Shown here one piece after another: positions 39,501-48,118 of a stretch of 64,000 bases of DNA (the first letter of the stretch is position 1; every line of letters begins with the position of its first letter). The notes under the pieces were generated by a model. It did not search any database, had not been told where the DNA came from, and was given only the letters and a program-made list of their open reading frames with translations. The translations under genes were made by a program, and so were the position numbers. The DNA comes from Bacteroidales bacterium. GTDB taxonomy: Bacteria > Bacteroidota > Bacteroidia > Bacteroidales > P3. Location of the stretch: contig JAGCVD010000031.1 of NCBI GenBank assembly GCA_017962545.1, positions 1 through 64,000 of the forward strand, in the 5' to 3' direction.

Positions 39501-42500
39501 TGACCTTGAGGCTTTCCGTCGTGTACTTTCTCCAGGTCGTCATTCGGTGACAGTTATTGCCAGCGTCATGGGTGACACGATTGCCAGCAACGATACCATC
39601 TCAGGTATGATTACAGTCCGCTTCTGCGGTGGTAGTTACACCATTGCTGCCAACGATGCCACTGCCGACTACCCCTCTTTCACCGCCGCTATAGATACGC
39701 TCAATGCTGTGGGTGTCGTCGGCCCTGTTGCTTTCATGGTATCGCCGGGTGTTTATAATGAACAGGTGATGCTGGGCAATATTGATGGTTCCTCGGACAT
39801 CAACACCATCCAATTTGTCGGTACTAACGACAGCGTCTTGCTTACGGCGTCGACTAGCCAGGCGACCAACTACGTGATGATGATTGACGGCGCCTCCAAT
39901 GTGAGTATTGACAATATCATGATGGAAGCACGTCCGATAACGAACAATGTGAACTTCGCCAATGTGTTGGTGCTGCAGAACGACAGCAATATCCGCATTA
40001 CCAATAGTTACTTCAAGGTGAAAGGCACTATTGCGAATGCCAATGCTTCTTGTATTGTGTTGCAGGGTAATGTGTCCGACCTCACCATAATTGGTACAGT
40101 GACGGATAGCGGTTACTATGCGTTGAAGACTGCTGGCGCAAATACCAACTATTCCAACTTCCATCTCTACAATAACATATTCCGTGATTTTGCCAGCGGC
40201 GGCATCTATATTCGCGGCATCAATCGTGTCAATATCACTCAAAATGAGATTCGTTCCGGCAACTCGACAAACAACAGAGGTCTGATAGGTGTTTATTTGT
40301 CCACCACAACCGATAGTGTGGTGCTCATGAAGAATGCCATATATCTGGTTGATGAGCGCCAGGGCGCCAAACGTGGTATTCAGTTGGAGCATGTCACAGG
40401 CACGGTGGGTAATCCTGCGCTTATCGTTAATAACATGATTGGTACTCATGGTACTGGTTCAGCAGGTCTCTCGCCGGCCAAGTCGGCAGGTATCTGGATT
40501 GACTCGTTGAGCTCTTATATCAACGTGCTGTATAACTCGGTGCGTGTACGCGGCAGCAATGTCACGTCTGCCAGTACTGTCAGTCAGATAAACAGTGCCA
40601 ACGACGTGTCTTACGCATTTTGGACAGGTAACACGCCCATGCAGCCTACGCAGATAACGGTGATGAACAATATCTTCTCCAATTTCGGCTATGGCTATGC
40701 CTACTATGTGCAGCAGCCCAACTCTGTGACAACGTCTAACTTTAACGACTATTATACGGATGCGACCAAGAAATTCGCATGGGGCAGCGTCAACAATATG
40801 GCGACGTTGTCGGCCCTGCAGACGCAGAACCAGAAGGATGGTAACTCGGTGTTTGAGGAGCCTTTCTTCATGGCTAATGACAACCTGCACTTGACAATGA
40901 CTAACCTGGCTGGCAAGGCGCAGTACAATACAGAGGTGATAGACGATATTGACGGTAACACCCGTCCTCAGATTCCTGGTCCGACCATCGGAGCCCATGA
41001 GAAAGACCGTCTGATCCACGATATGGCTGTGGTGCGCATCTCCAAGCCCGTCTTGCCGTTACAGATTACCAACCCCACCAACGTGGAGACCGATTCGGTT
41101 CGTGTGGTGGCTTCCTTTAACAATAACGGCCTCTCGAACGAGACCAACGTTACTTGGTATGCCTATATCGAAGGCTACGAGAGTACAACCACTTCCGCTG
41201 TCCGTAATCTTGGCACCTTTGTGCCCGCGCAGATGAAGACTGACTCCGTCATGGTTCCCACCTACCTGGGTATCATTGACACCAACCGTATACATGTGGT
41301 GGTGGTAACTAATAGTAATGATATGTCTATGGACAACAACGAGAAGAGCGAACCCTTCTATCTGGCTCCCGCCTACAATCTTTCTGCATTGAAAGTGATG
41401 ACGCCGACTCAAAGTTGTGAAATGGCTGAGGCGCAGATAAGGATTAATGTCAAGAATGTTGGCAGTAAGCCCTTCCCCGCTGGTTCTGTTATCACCATAG
41501 GCTATAGCGCGGTGCTTAACACGGCGAATGTAACCATCCCGACACTCCCCATTTACTATGAAGAGTATGACACACTACCGCAAATGCTTCCTGTCAACTC
41601 GGATACTTGGTTCGATTTTAGAGCTCCTGCCAATCTGTATCCCACCGACTACTATAGCGAAAATGGAATTTCGGTGCGTTTAAGGGGTTGGGTGAACTTT
41701 GAATTCGATATTACCCAGACCAACGACACAACCCCGTTGAATAATACCGCCTCACCTTTTGTGAACTCTTATCCCACTCCCGCGCCTCCCATAGGCCATG
41801 ACACCACTCTCGCCTATGGTACGTGGGGCGAGGTGACGGCAGAACAGGAGAACACTTTGCCTATCCGCTGGTATCGCGACTCTACGGCAGCATTTTTCTT
41901 CCCAGCAAGCAATCAGGTGACTGTCAATGCAACCAATTATAATCGGTCTAGGAGATGGAACAATACGCCGCAATATTTCCACGACAGTACCTATTATCTG
42001 AATGTGGTCAATTCCAAGGGATGCGCCAGTACTTTCAGTCCGGTGACAGTACATGTGGCACCGCGCAAGACACGCGATGTGGCTGTCGAACGTATGCTGG
42101 CACCGTTGGGTAGCCGCGTCTATATGGAGAACGACACGGTGCGTGTGCAGATAGCCAACTATGGCACCACGGCTGCAAGCAACTTCCCCATCACCTATCA
42201 GCTTAAACGTGCCAATACTGTCCTCCAGACGGTTACGGATACAGTGAGAGAGAATCTGGCTTCTGAGCAGGTCTATGTCTTTACATTCGATACCCTTCTC
42301 AATATTCCCAACCAGAAAGATTCCGTTGGCTATACGTTGAGTGTATGGACCGACCTGACCAATGATGCCACTCGTCGTAATGATACCCTCCGGACGCCTT
42401 ATGCATTCTGCTCTTTGCCGAGGATTCGTTATACAAGAGGTATAGAGTTCCCCGACGCCGACAATAGCCGTTTCGATATCACACGCGTCTCGTACAACGG

Positions 42501-45459
42501 CATCGATTTGGAGATGCCTCCGTTGGGTAGGTCTCATACCCAATTGGTTGAGACGGATATCACCAATAACATTGACCTTAACAATACGGAGTATCCGGTG
42601 CTTCATGTAACTCGTGGTACCACTGACTCCATCTTAATTCAAATCACGCCGCTTGATCCCACCGAGCAGCAGTTCCGTTGTCGTGGTACTGTCAGCATCG
42701 ACTACAACCGTGACGGCTACTTTAGCACTTCCGGCTCGTGTAACGAAACGATGATTAATGGCGTGGTGTTCTATAGTGATTCAACACTCGCCTCGACCAT
42801 CACCATTCCTGCCTGTGCTTCTCTGGGCTACATGAGAATGCGTGTCAAGGTGTCTAGTTACAATTCACTTACCACCGATGGTCATGTGATTGACTTCTTG
42901 CTCTTCGTTGACGAGGAGGCTCCGGCGAACGACCTTGCTATCACACAGATTGTCTCGCCGCGTAGCTATCTTGTCCGTAATGCAACACCCAGGGTGGTTC
43001 GCTTCCGTATGGCCAACCGAGGCACTAATGCCATTAACGCAGTCGATATTCACTATAACTTTGCTGCCGACACTGTTGATCCCGATGCCACGGGTGTCGT
43101 CCACTGGACTGGTATGCTGGGAGCAGGCCAAAGCACCGTGGTGGCCCTGCCGGAGCATGTATTCCCTGAGGGCACCACCTCGCTCACTATTTGGCACAAT
43201 ATGTTGGATGATGCCAATACAAGTAACGACACGCTATACTATGAGTATCACCGCTTCCGTGTGACACGCCCTGTCTTCGCGGACAACTACGACGACCTCA
43301 ATCAGTGGTATGCTCCCAGAGGATACAACAAGTACTCCCAGAACTATTGGCAGCGTGGTATGCCCAATAAGTCGCGTTTCGACACCACATACTCGGGTGG
43401 ATACGCTTGGGTCACAAGTTTGAACAGCACCATCGTATCTGGCAAACGTGGCAATGTGAGTTACCTTTATAGCCCCATCATCAATATCTCGCAGGTGCGT
43501 CCCGACACCATCGCTTTCCGCTTGCGTCGCCACCTCCTAAGTGAGAGTATGCTCCGTGTTGAGTACTACAACTACGAGGGTAAGTGGATTAACATTACCC
43601 GCGACTCGCTGCTTAACTGGTACGATTTCGATAAAGACTACTTCACCGGTACCACTACATCCAATACTTCGACCAGTGAGGATTACTATGACTACTATTA
43701 CGTCAGTGCCACCAGTGAACGCCTTACTACAGAGTTCAACGAGAATCTGCAGTTCCGTTTCGTCTATAGCACCCCGATGGGTAGCTCCACCTCTTCGCCT
43801 TACGGCGGTGGCTGTGCAGTGGATAACTTCTATGTTGGCCGCGCGCGCCGTGCCATTGATGCCGGTGTTGTGGATATTCCACAGCCCGCATCACCCAAGT
43901 ACGGACAGACGATTTATCCTGAGGTCGTCGTGAAGAACTATGGTTATGATACCCTGCGCAGTATACGTATAGGCTATACGCACTATGGCACCTACCTGCC
44001 CAAGTATACCGATTACACCTGCTTGATACCGCCTGATAGTGTTGCTACTTTCCAGTGCGGTTCGCCCTTCATCGTTACCAACGCCTTCCCGGAGACCTTC
44101 CACATCACAGCTTTCACCACGCGTGCTGACGATATCTATCGCAACAATGACACGTTGTCTAAGCTCTTCACCCTCGGACCGCTCGACAATGACATTTGTG
44201 CCGTGAGCTTCCTCTCGCCGCTCGACCATGTGGTGGCCGGTGACACCGCGGTGAAGGTTATCATGCGTATCCGCAACTATGGTCTCTCGCCCATCAACGA
44301 GGCTACAGCAACCTATGTTATCAACGGCATTACCCATGTCGAGGAGCACATTGACTTCAATCAACTTCTCGGACACCCGCTGGCATCACTGGAGTATTAT
44401 AACTATACTTTCCATCGCCGCATCACAGCACCAATGGGTATGCTGAATATCATGGCCTATATCAATAGCCCGAACAACGACTACATCTACAACGATACTA
44501 TTACCAAGCATGTTGAGGGCATCATGGGCATCACCGACATTGCTGCCTCGTCAGTCATTGTTGACTCCTCTGACCACAACGTCGTCCGTATTGCGCTCAT
44601 CATTGACAATGTCGGCGCTCGTGGCGTTAACAATTTCGAGGTGGGCTATTGGATTGATAACGACACATCTACCATGGTGCGTGAAACCTATTATCGGGCT
44701 CAGCCGCTGGCGGCACTCAACACCGGCTACTATCTCTTTGCGAGTACACTTCCGAAACGTCCGTCGGGTTACCCCATTGTCGATGCTTTTGTGCATGTCA
44801 ATGACGATAATGATCCTTCGAATGATACTACCAAAATCATTGCCGAACAGTTCGTTGACATTGAGGTGCTCAAGGTGCTTGTTGAAGAGAATGCCAATAA
44901 CGACTGCCGTGTCTTCCTCGAGTTGCAGAATGTGGGTAATATCGCCGTCGTCGGACAGTTGTTGAAACTGCGCGCCGTTATCAATGGCAGCGACTCCAAC
45001 ATTACCAACATCCAGCGTCGTGTCGACCCGGGTGAGGTGATTCATATCGAACTTAATCGTCGCATACCCAAGTCACCCACACGTCAGTATGTCGGTACCG
45101 GCTACATCCGTGCAGTCTCGGGTGATAACAACCGTGTGAACGACCAGACCTCCACCATAGAAGTAATCAACTACTTTGAAGGTGTGCCTTCGGTCAATGG
45201 CGCCCAGTTGGTTCTCGAGCAGAACTATCCTAACCCCTTCTCGCACCAGACTACCATCCCCTTCACGCTGCCCGAAGCCGCCAATGTACGCTTCTTCGTT
45301 ATGGATGCCATGGGCCACATCGTCCACCGCGCCGATAAGTTCTACATGGCAGGCGACCACGCCATCACTATTGACATGGATTCTTACGCCGCAGGTATCT
45401 ACTACTATGGTATTGAGGTCGACGGCAAGCGTCAGATGCGTAAGATGATTCTGCGATAA
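33565..45459 (+). CDS. Giant (3,964-residue) modular T9SS cargo with two parallel beta-helix regions
   Basis: By average residue mass this is about 430 kDa. A signal peptide ends VRAQ near residue 22. N-terminal jelly-roll-like domain, about 23-230 (YYQGFESG, WWIDNIKV). A repeated sandwich module appears near 335-545 and again near 1715-1900 (NQYPLPLDADHRCEF and SPYQPYSKFVKQQY). Right-handed beta-helix regions: about 665-990 and 2020-2480. Many CARDB/Ig-like modules (D.AV.R...P and LKNYGERTLNGV patterns) fill the gaps. A GEVED-type domain with DYNRDGYFSTSGSC is near 3030-3110. The final 85 residues are a type A T9SS tail (NYPNPFSHQTTIPFTL, AGIYYYGIEVDG). No enzyme motif was seen, so an adhesin or surface scaffold role is likeliest. 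tilS overlaps its stop by one base. Confidence 0.88.
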   Translation: MKTKYLVLSAIFALSSLVVRAQVSEMYYQGFESGETANYSGSPTSSVRYSSTIYSGGSRALKLVQNNSQDVEIILDTIDFSQNTTLRYIALRFDHICRIPINTSVDYAMGKIYYKRANQTDWTPLSNSEYNVSGGEGTYSTDFANLNSFKETSYSEWWSQNTTTVANDQWRSERFDINNLMTSNVPADQRKLLIRFVLKKRTLTTTLDTNNVAWWIDNIKVSASSEYMVTPKITMFEYPTVERYPNSRGAHIELAATTTVSAGINPDSVYLLYTAGSNPTVNKLFCTPTGEANHYECRIPFYGYDTLMRFYCVARDFTGNANKVTFPPTDNTWIQYRCVRGNTEQPGLATPQFIGTSASNQYPLPLDADHRCEFVYDSALMAAAGYGPGAITALRFMVASSVDQVRTDPRFQIKMKNVPTNYTVGTDDAGWYYFSTEAMQIVYDSSFTVPVMPSNLEQTITLQDTFFYAGKDIVMQITYGGDYDHSSGVNMKMITAPANKKTIYMWHGIADYGYNPFSPACEDCAKTMNADTKRPAFVFTETHLQPLLYDAGISELVTPNYNVAMTDHPDSIVVKLKNYGERTLNGVHISYNIDDTILGTYYWTGVLAGGDETDVLIATNINIPAGFHTLTVWTEDTVTSNSQQYRDHEPYNNTSSSQFVMCDGAMSGVRNIGGSSAHFNSIEEFLFSLSRCGVEDSLIVRLAPGNYPSFTMPVVPNIDNAYIVFESRNAQLAALYSDNTMNLDAIVNLENTKNIRFRDLVFKRNDGALTDMVTLGPSSVNCRFERCTFTDMLDNPIASLRINSMINSGNADNLMVDSCTFTGGNIGVYVKGAAPDNHSQGFVVRKSLFTNQYSNAVMLEYMDSIAVVDNEMYDVRSNSSFIVLLNGCSGAINVERNKVYTSHGAGAMAVSDVTGTSSRRAVVANNMLVSNDDGTANLLKTPLNVIQGEWIDVVYNSVKMTAPSRSNVAAATFGGGTLNHSRFINNIIASFDNVNYAFNYQPGISTTDTVGHNVYFSNGVVLNRRGSSSYVSLDAWQSALPEDSLSISINPNFLNTSLVDLTTYNRNIKGIGMPIPAVPDDIFGTLRGTIATCPGAFEFASLPFDFEPEWLVSPVADTCNMPASVELVVRMRNNGINVYDSAVAATTPLQLHYRVNGGAVHSSTVTQTVPADDTVSVHTGYMLNLPPVNNHDAVYTIQVWNTFSSATAHDPNQTNDTNVFSVISRYHPLAPADIIDSVAYATRDTITPTAGVNTWQVYGASSAPRRQSQIYWYYDSTDAEPFYVGPTYITDVIQDDVEYYIRQRRAMPIVRITQVELLHAATTVGLTTPMPYWMQASRKAVVQLTNIGDATAYLEGDTLMTVSPTGTYNNKVYTFGNVKIEPGQSLIVQYAANATTDSNITIHTGITFGLSGSTTVAWNTAIAFVYKHNGVIEDAIPLNGVITTTSSQSVKWSTLGVPSYVWSGSAFTIPNNTTAGVIRTSFNGNVGDWEPATSADPMFVGSTDPDWIMYEDNGCEGDMGHVTVAILAPPTVDIDVTAPVFPEGGCGLGNEEVTVTVSNFGGDTVSNVVLNYCAGGDTITETIVGDILSRTDTTYTFVTRLNLAFSHDTVVTVRVWANANADDPIHTNDTSEVVVTSLYTPPAPAAIPDRMVQYATSDTITHIPTENVMPVWYDYNLNPVDTGYTHITELLYGTGTRGMSYLALIPQEGQVGTATTTNNNTNFPSPYQPYSKFVKQQYLYSAYDLRSAGLVPGYINSLSFYLDTIVGSTPAINFLNYTIAMGSTPDTIFTGTSATSWKDASTEVFHRDTLTLHQNDDHAWVTHNLTTPYYWDGTSSVVVEVNYSLATAITTGVRTRYTTKANTTLHKNQSSAILPTTGSLTKGSNRPNIKFMADYYGCAGPITTYNVNLVGMPQYDASIFWADGFDTLVYNSCDTVAPPLKMRNQGSMAIDTLVLRYYLDAMPVDSTVIVDSMAAGQIYDLEAFRRVLSPGRHSVTVIASVMGDTIASNDTISGMITVRFCGGSYTIAANDATADYPSFTAAIDTLNAVGVVGPVAFMVSPGVYNEQVMLGNIDGSSDINTIQFVGTNDSVLLTASTSQATNYVMMIDGASNVSIDNIMMEARPITNNVNFANVLVLQNDSNIRITNSYFKVKGTIANANASCIVLQGNVSDLTIIGTVTDSGYYALKTAGANTNYSNFHLYNNIFRDFASGGIYIRGINRVNITQNEIRSGNSTNNRGLIGVYLSTTTDSVVLMKNAIYLVDERQGAKRGIQLEHVTGTVGNPALIVNNMIGTHGTGSAGLSPAKSAGIWIDSLSSYINVLYNSVRVRGSNVTSASTVSQINSANDVSYAFWTGNTPMQPTQITVMNNIFSNFGYGYAYYVQQPNSVTTSNFNDYYTDATKKFAWGSVNNMATLSALQTQNQKDGNSVFEEPFFMANDNLHLTMTNLAGKAQYNTEVIDDIDGNTRPQIPGPTIGAHEKDRLIHDMAVVRISKPVLPLQITNPTNVETDSVRVVASFNNNGLSNETNVTWYAYIEGYESTTTSAVRNLGTFVPAQMKTDSVMVPTYLGIIDTNRIHVVVVTNSNDMSMDNNEKSEPFYLAPAYNLSALKVMTPTQSCEMAEAQIRINVKNVGSKPFPAGSVITIGYSAVLNTANVTIPTLPIYYEEYDTLPQMLPVNSDTWFDFRAPANLYPTDYYSENGISVRLRGWVNFEFDITQTNDTTPLNNTASPFVNSYPTPAPPIGHDTTLAYGTWGEVTAEQENTLPIRWYRDSTAAFFFPASNQVTVNATNYNRSRRWNNTPQYFHDSTYYLNVVNSKGCASTFSPVTVHVAPRKTRDVAVERMLAPLGSRVYMENDTVRVQIANYGTTAASNFPITYQLKRANTVLQTVTDTVRENLASEQVYVFTFDTLLNIPNQKDSVGYTLSVWTDLTNDATRRNDTLRTPYAFCSLPRIRYTRGIEFPDADNSRFDITRVSYNGIDLEMPPLGRSHTQLVETDITNNIDLNNTEYPVLHVTRGTTDSILIQITPLDPTEQQFRCRGTVSIDYNRDGYFSTSGSCNETMINGVVFYSDSTLASTITIPACASLGYMRMRVKVSSYNSLTTDGHVIDFLLFVDEEAPANDLAITQIVSPRSYLVRNATPRVVRFRMANRGTNAINAVDIHYNFAADTVDPDATGVVHWTGMLGAGQSTVVALPEHVFPEGTTSLTIWHNMLDDANTSNDTLYYEYHRFRVTRPVFADNYDDLNQWYAPRGYNKYSQNYWQRGMPNKSRFDTTYSGGYAWVTSLNSTIVSGKRGNVSYLYSPIINISQVRPDTIAFRLRRHLLSESMLRVEYYNYEGKWINITRDSLLNWYDFDKDYFTGTTTSNTSTSEDYYDYYYVSATSERLTTEFNENLQFRFVYSTPMGSSTSSPYGGGCAVDNFYVGRARRAIDAGVVDIPQPASPKYGQTIYPEVVVKNYGYDTLRSIRIGYTHYGTYLPKYTDYTCLIPPDSVATFQCGSPFIVTNAFPETFHITAFTTRADDIYRNNDTLSKLFTLGPLDNDICAVSFLSPLDHVVAGDTAVKVIMRIRNYGLSPINEATATYVINGITHVEEHIDFNQLLGHPLASLEYYNYTFHRRITAPMGMLNIMAYINSPNNDYIYNDTITKHVEGIMGITDIAASSVIVDSSDHNVVRIALIIDNVGARGVNNFEVGYWIDNDTSTMVRETYYRAQPLAALNTGYYLFASTLPKRPSGYPIVDAFVHVNDDNDPSNDTTKIIAEQFVDIEVLKVLVEENANNDCRVFLELQNVGNIAVVGQLLKLRAVINGSDSNITNIQRRVDPGEVIHIELNRRIPKSPTRQYVGTGYIRAVSGDNNRVNDQTSTIEVINYFEGVPSVNGAQLVLEQNYPNPFSHQTTIPFTLPEAANVRFFVMDAMGHIVHRADKFYMAGDHAITIDMDSYAAGIYYYGIEVDGKRQMRKMILR

Positions 45460-46784
45460 TGCTGAATCGCATTAATGCATATATTGAAGAGCAGCACTTG
45501 TTGTACAATCCGTTGCAACGAGTGCTGCTCGCCGTCAGCGGCGGTCGCGACTCGGTCTGTATGGCCCACTTGATGCATGCCGCAGGTTATCGCATCTCCA
45601 TCGCCCATTGCAATTTCCACCTGCGCCCTGGCGACTGTGACCGTGACCAGGAGTTTGTCCGACAATTAGCCAAGGAACTGAATGTAGATTTCTATACCAC
45701 CGATTTCGACACCCGTGCCATAGCCCGTGAGTATGGCATGAGCATCGAGGAGGCAGCCCGCGAGTTGCGGTACGAATGGTTCGGTACCGTCTGCCGCCAG
45801 CACGACATCTCTGTCGTCGCCACGGCTCATCACCGCGACGACTCCATCGAGACCTTCTTCCTCAACCTCTTCCGCGGCACAGGCATCGCCGGTCTCCATG
45901 GCATACGCCCTGAAGTGATGCATAGGGCGGTGAGGATTATCCACCCGATGCTCTGCTTCTCGCGCAGCGACATTGACCGCTATGTCGACGAGCATCATCT
46001 AGCCTATGTCGAAGACAGTACTAACGCTGATCTCGACGCCCGTCGCAACCGAATTCGTCACCAGCTTATGCCGCTCCTGCGAGAGCTCTATCCCTCGGTC
46101 GACACTACCATGGAGGCTAACATCAAGCGCCTCGCCGATGTCGAGGAGGTCTACCGTGCCAGTGTCGAGGACATGGCCGACCGCCTTGAGGAATGGGTCT
46201 ATTCGCCTTTCGGCTTCCGATACACTGTTTTCAAGCTAAGCGATTTGGCCGACCTGAAGCCCCAAACCACCTTGCTCTATGAACTCCTGCAGCCTTACGG
46301 CTTCGGCGCTGCCGTGGTGTCCGACATCGTTGCCGCACTCCCTGCCGCACGCACAGGTAGCACATTCCTCTCACCGTGGTGCGAGGCTGTCATCGACCGA
46401 GGTCGTCTTCTTGTGGCCGACCGTGAAGAGTCGGAGCCTCTGCAGGTAGACAGCGAGGCCATTGTGCGCGAGGAGGTGCCTTATCTGGGCTTCGGCCGTG
46501 AGTGTAGCACTATCGAGTATGTCGATGCCGACCTCGTTAGGCAGCCCTTTACTCTGCGTCCCTGGCAGGCGGGCGACCGTATGCAGCCTTTGGGCATGGA
46601 GCATCAACGGCTCGTGAGCGACGTCATGAAAGATGCCAAGTTGAATCTTCTGGAGAAACGCAGGGTGCACGTCCTTGTCGATGCCGACGGACGCATCGTC
46701 TGGCTCGTCGGTGTCCGCATCGACCACCGTTTCCGTGTCACCGACAGCACGCTCCACGCGCTGCGCTTAAAAATCAAGGCATAA
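45459..46784 (+). CDS. tilS: tRNA(Ile)-lysidine synthase
   Basis: A 441-residue enzyme changing C34 of tRNA-Ile2 to lysidine, essential for reading AUA. The PP-loop SGGRDSVCM is near residues 28-36, with THHRDDSIETFFLNLFRG-like ATAHHRDDSIETFFLNL downstream and RHQLMPLLREL after it; a C-terminal TilS domain with RPWQAGDRMQPLGM is intact. Its ATG overlaps the giant gene's TAA (TAATG), so translation may be coupled to a surface protein. It overlaps the convergent plug gene by 11 bp. Confidence 0.95.
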   Translation: MLNRINAYIEEQHLLYNPLQRVLLAVSGGRDSVCMAHLMHAAGYRISIAHCNFHLRPGDCDRDQEFVRQLAKELNVDFYTTDFDTRAIAREYGMSIEEAARELRYEWFGTVCRQHDISVVATAHHRDDSIETFFLNLFRGTGIAGLHGIRPEVMHRAVRIIHPMLCFSRSDIDRYVDEHHLAYVEDSTNADLDARRNRIRHQLMPLLRELYPSVDTTMEANIKRLADVEEVYRASVEDMADRLEEWVYSPFGFRYTVFKLSDLADLKPQTTLLYELLQPYGFGAAVVSDIVAALPAARTGSTFLSPWCEAVIDRGRLLVADREESEPLQVDSEAIVREEVPYLGFGRECSTIEYVDADLVRQPFTLRPWQAGDRMQPLGMEHQRLVSDVMKDAKLNLLEKRRVHVLVDADGRIVWLVGVRIDHRFRVTDSTLHALRLKIKA

Positions 46785-48018
46785 CACGCTGTACCGCCAG
46801 CAGGCGGTCGGCACGGTCCGACGGGCTGTGCTGATATATATATATTGTATAGCGGTTGGGCGCCTCGCGATGGTCGCCCTCTAACGTCGCCGTCATGGCT
46901 GCGGTAGAGGAGTGAGGCCTCGCTACCAGCAGTTGATAGGCATAGTAGCCCTGTTTCAGCAGCAGCCGCTTGGTGTAGGCTTTGTGTGTTGGGTTGTAGT
47001 CCATGCGGCTGCCCTCGTCCAGACGCCAGTCTGTCAGCGCTCCGACGATATACACGCTGCCTTCCAGCATGGGTTGTGTCATCGGCAGGCTGAAGTTCAC
47101 CCACACATAGTCGGCCTCCAGCCGCGGGTTCTGTCGGTCCCAGATGTTCACCTTCATACCACCGTTCAAAGTGGTCTCGGTGCTATAATGCTTCCGCGAG
47201 CGGTCTTCTTCCGGACGCAACAGCACAAATTTTTCTCCGCCGTATTCCTCCACCCTCGCCACGTTGTACATCGGTGTGCGCAGGTTGCTGCAGTCGAAGT
47301 AGCGGAACGTGTTGCCGCCGTCGAAGATGTTCTGTTGCCGCTGGCGGTAGGCTAGGGCACCGTCGTCGTAGCCGCTGAATGCTAACTCACGCATGTTGTC
47401 CAGTCGTCCGTTCTGTTGCACCACCACCTCCAGATAGTCGGGTCTGCTTCCCAGCCCCCATGCTCCGCTTTCTATTCTCACATCAACCTCCTGTCGTCGG
47501 TCGAGGGCTATGCCGTCGTAGGGGCGTGTCACCTCGGCGCGTACCTTGACGGACTGCTCGCTGACTCGGAAGCGGCGTGTCAGCAGCGTGTCGCCCAGCT
47601 CCTCTGACGTCACCGTCAGTACATAGTTGCCCGAGTGGGTGAAGCTGGCGAAGCCGTCCGGCAGCACGCTGCGGTAGTGCACATAGTCGCGTAGTGTCGT
47701 GAACGAGAAGTCGTGCTCGTCGATGCTCCCTTCGGCGAAGCCTGTCATGAACTCGACAGACTCCAGCCCGTCGCGCACCCAGTGGCGGTCGCAGTGGGCG
47801 ATATGCCATTGCAATTCCTCCGACTCGGTACGCAGTACGTCGAATTCCAGCACCAACCTGCAGTCACCGCCCATCGTCAGTAGCGGAGCCTCCAACTCAG
47901 CCCCCGGGCGATACAGCTGCACCGTCTTTACATCGCCACGCCATGCCGAGTCGCATACCACCTGCCCCTGTAGGCTCAGTGTCAGCAAACAAACAGCGGT
48001 CAGTATCATTCTTTTCAT
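46774..48018 (-). CDS. Type IX secretion plug protein (former DUF5103)
   Basis: A 414-residue exported protein, signal peptide ending LQGQ near residue 19. The opening VKTVQLYRPGAELEAPLL, the LVLEFDVL strand, IAHCDRHWVRDGLESVEFMTGF and HYRSVLPDGFASFTHSGNYVL fit the T9SS plug/DUF5103 family. The C-terminal part has the ADYVWVNFSLP and GALTDWRLDE segments. In Flavobacterium johnsoniae the Plug protein caps the lateral gate of the SprA translocon. A TATATTTG box is four bases before its ATG, predicting a leaderless mRNA. It links this window to the secretion machine its cargo use. Confidence 0.85.
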   Translation of the reverse strand: MKRMILTAVCLLTLSLQGQVVCDSAWRGDVKTVQLYRPGAELEAPLLTMGGDCRLVLEFDVLRTESEELQWHIAHCDRHWVRDGLESVEFMTGFAEGSIDEHDFSFTTLRDYVHYRSVLPDGFASFTHSGNYVLTVTSEELGDTLLTRRFRVSEQSVKVRAEVTRPYDGIALDRRQEVDVRIESGAWGLGSRPDYLEVVVQQNGRLDNMRELAFSGYDDGALAYRQRQQNIFDGGNTFRYFDCSNLRTPMYNVARVEEYGGEKFVLLRPEEDRSRKHYSTETTLNGGMKVNIWDRQNPRLEADYVWVNFSLPMTQPMLEGSVYIVGALTDWRLDEGSRMDYNPTHKAYTKRLLLKQGYYAYQLLVARPHSSTAAMTATLEGDHREAPNRYTIYIYQHSPSDRADRLLAVQRVMP

Positions 48019-48022
48019 GCTG

Positions 48023-48030
48023 CAAATATA
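48023..48030 (-). promoter_or_regulatory. -7 promoter box (TATATTTG) of the plug gene
   Basis: On the minus strand TATATTTG then CAGC and the ATG at 48018. Divergent from the miaB promoter 60 bp away. Confidence 0.72.
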
Positions 48031-48090
48031 CGAAAAACTTTCGGATTATACGTTTTAGATAATAATTTGTTGTATGTCGGAAAAAAGTTG

Positions 48091-48098
48091 TATTTTTG
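48091..48098 (+). promoter_or_regulatory. -7 promoter box (TATTTTTG) of miaB
   Basis: TATTTTTGCA with a predicted leader of about 17 nt to the ATG at 48119. Confidence 0.7.
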
Positions 48099-48118
48099 CA
48101 GATTAATTGCAGGCTGCG

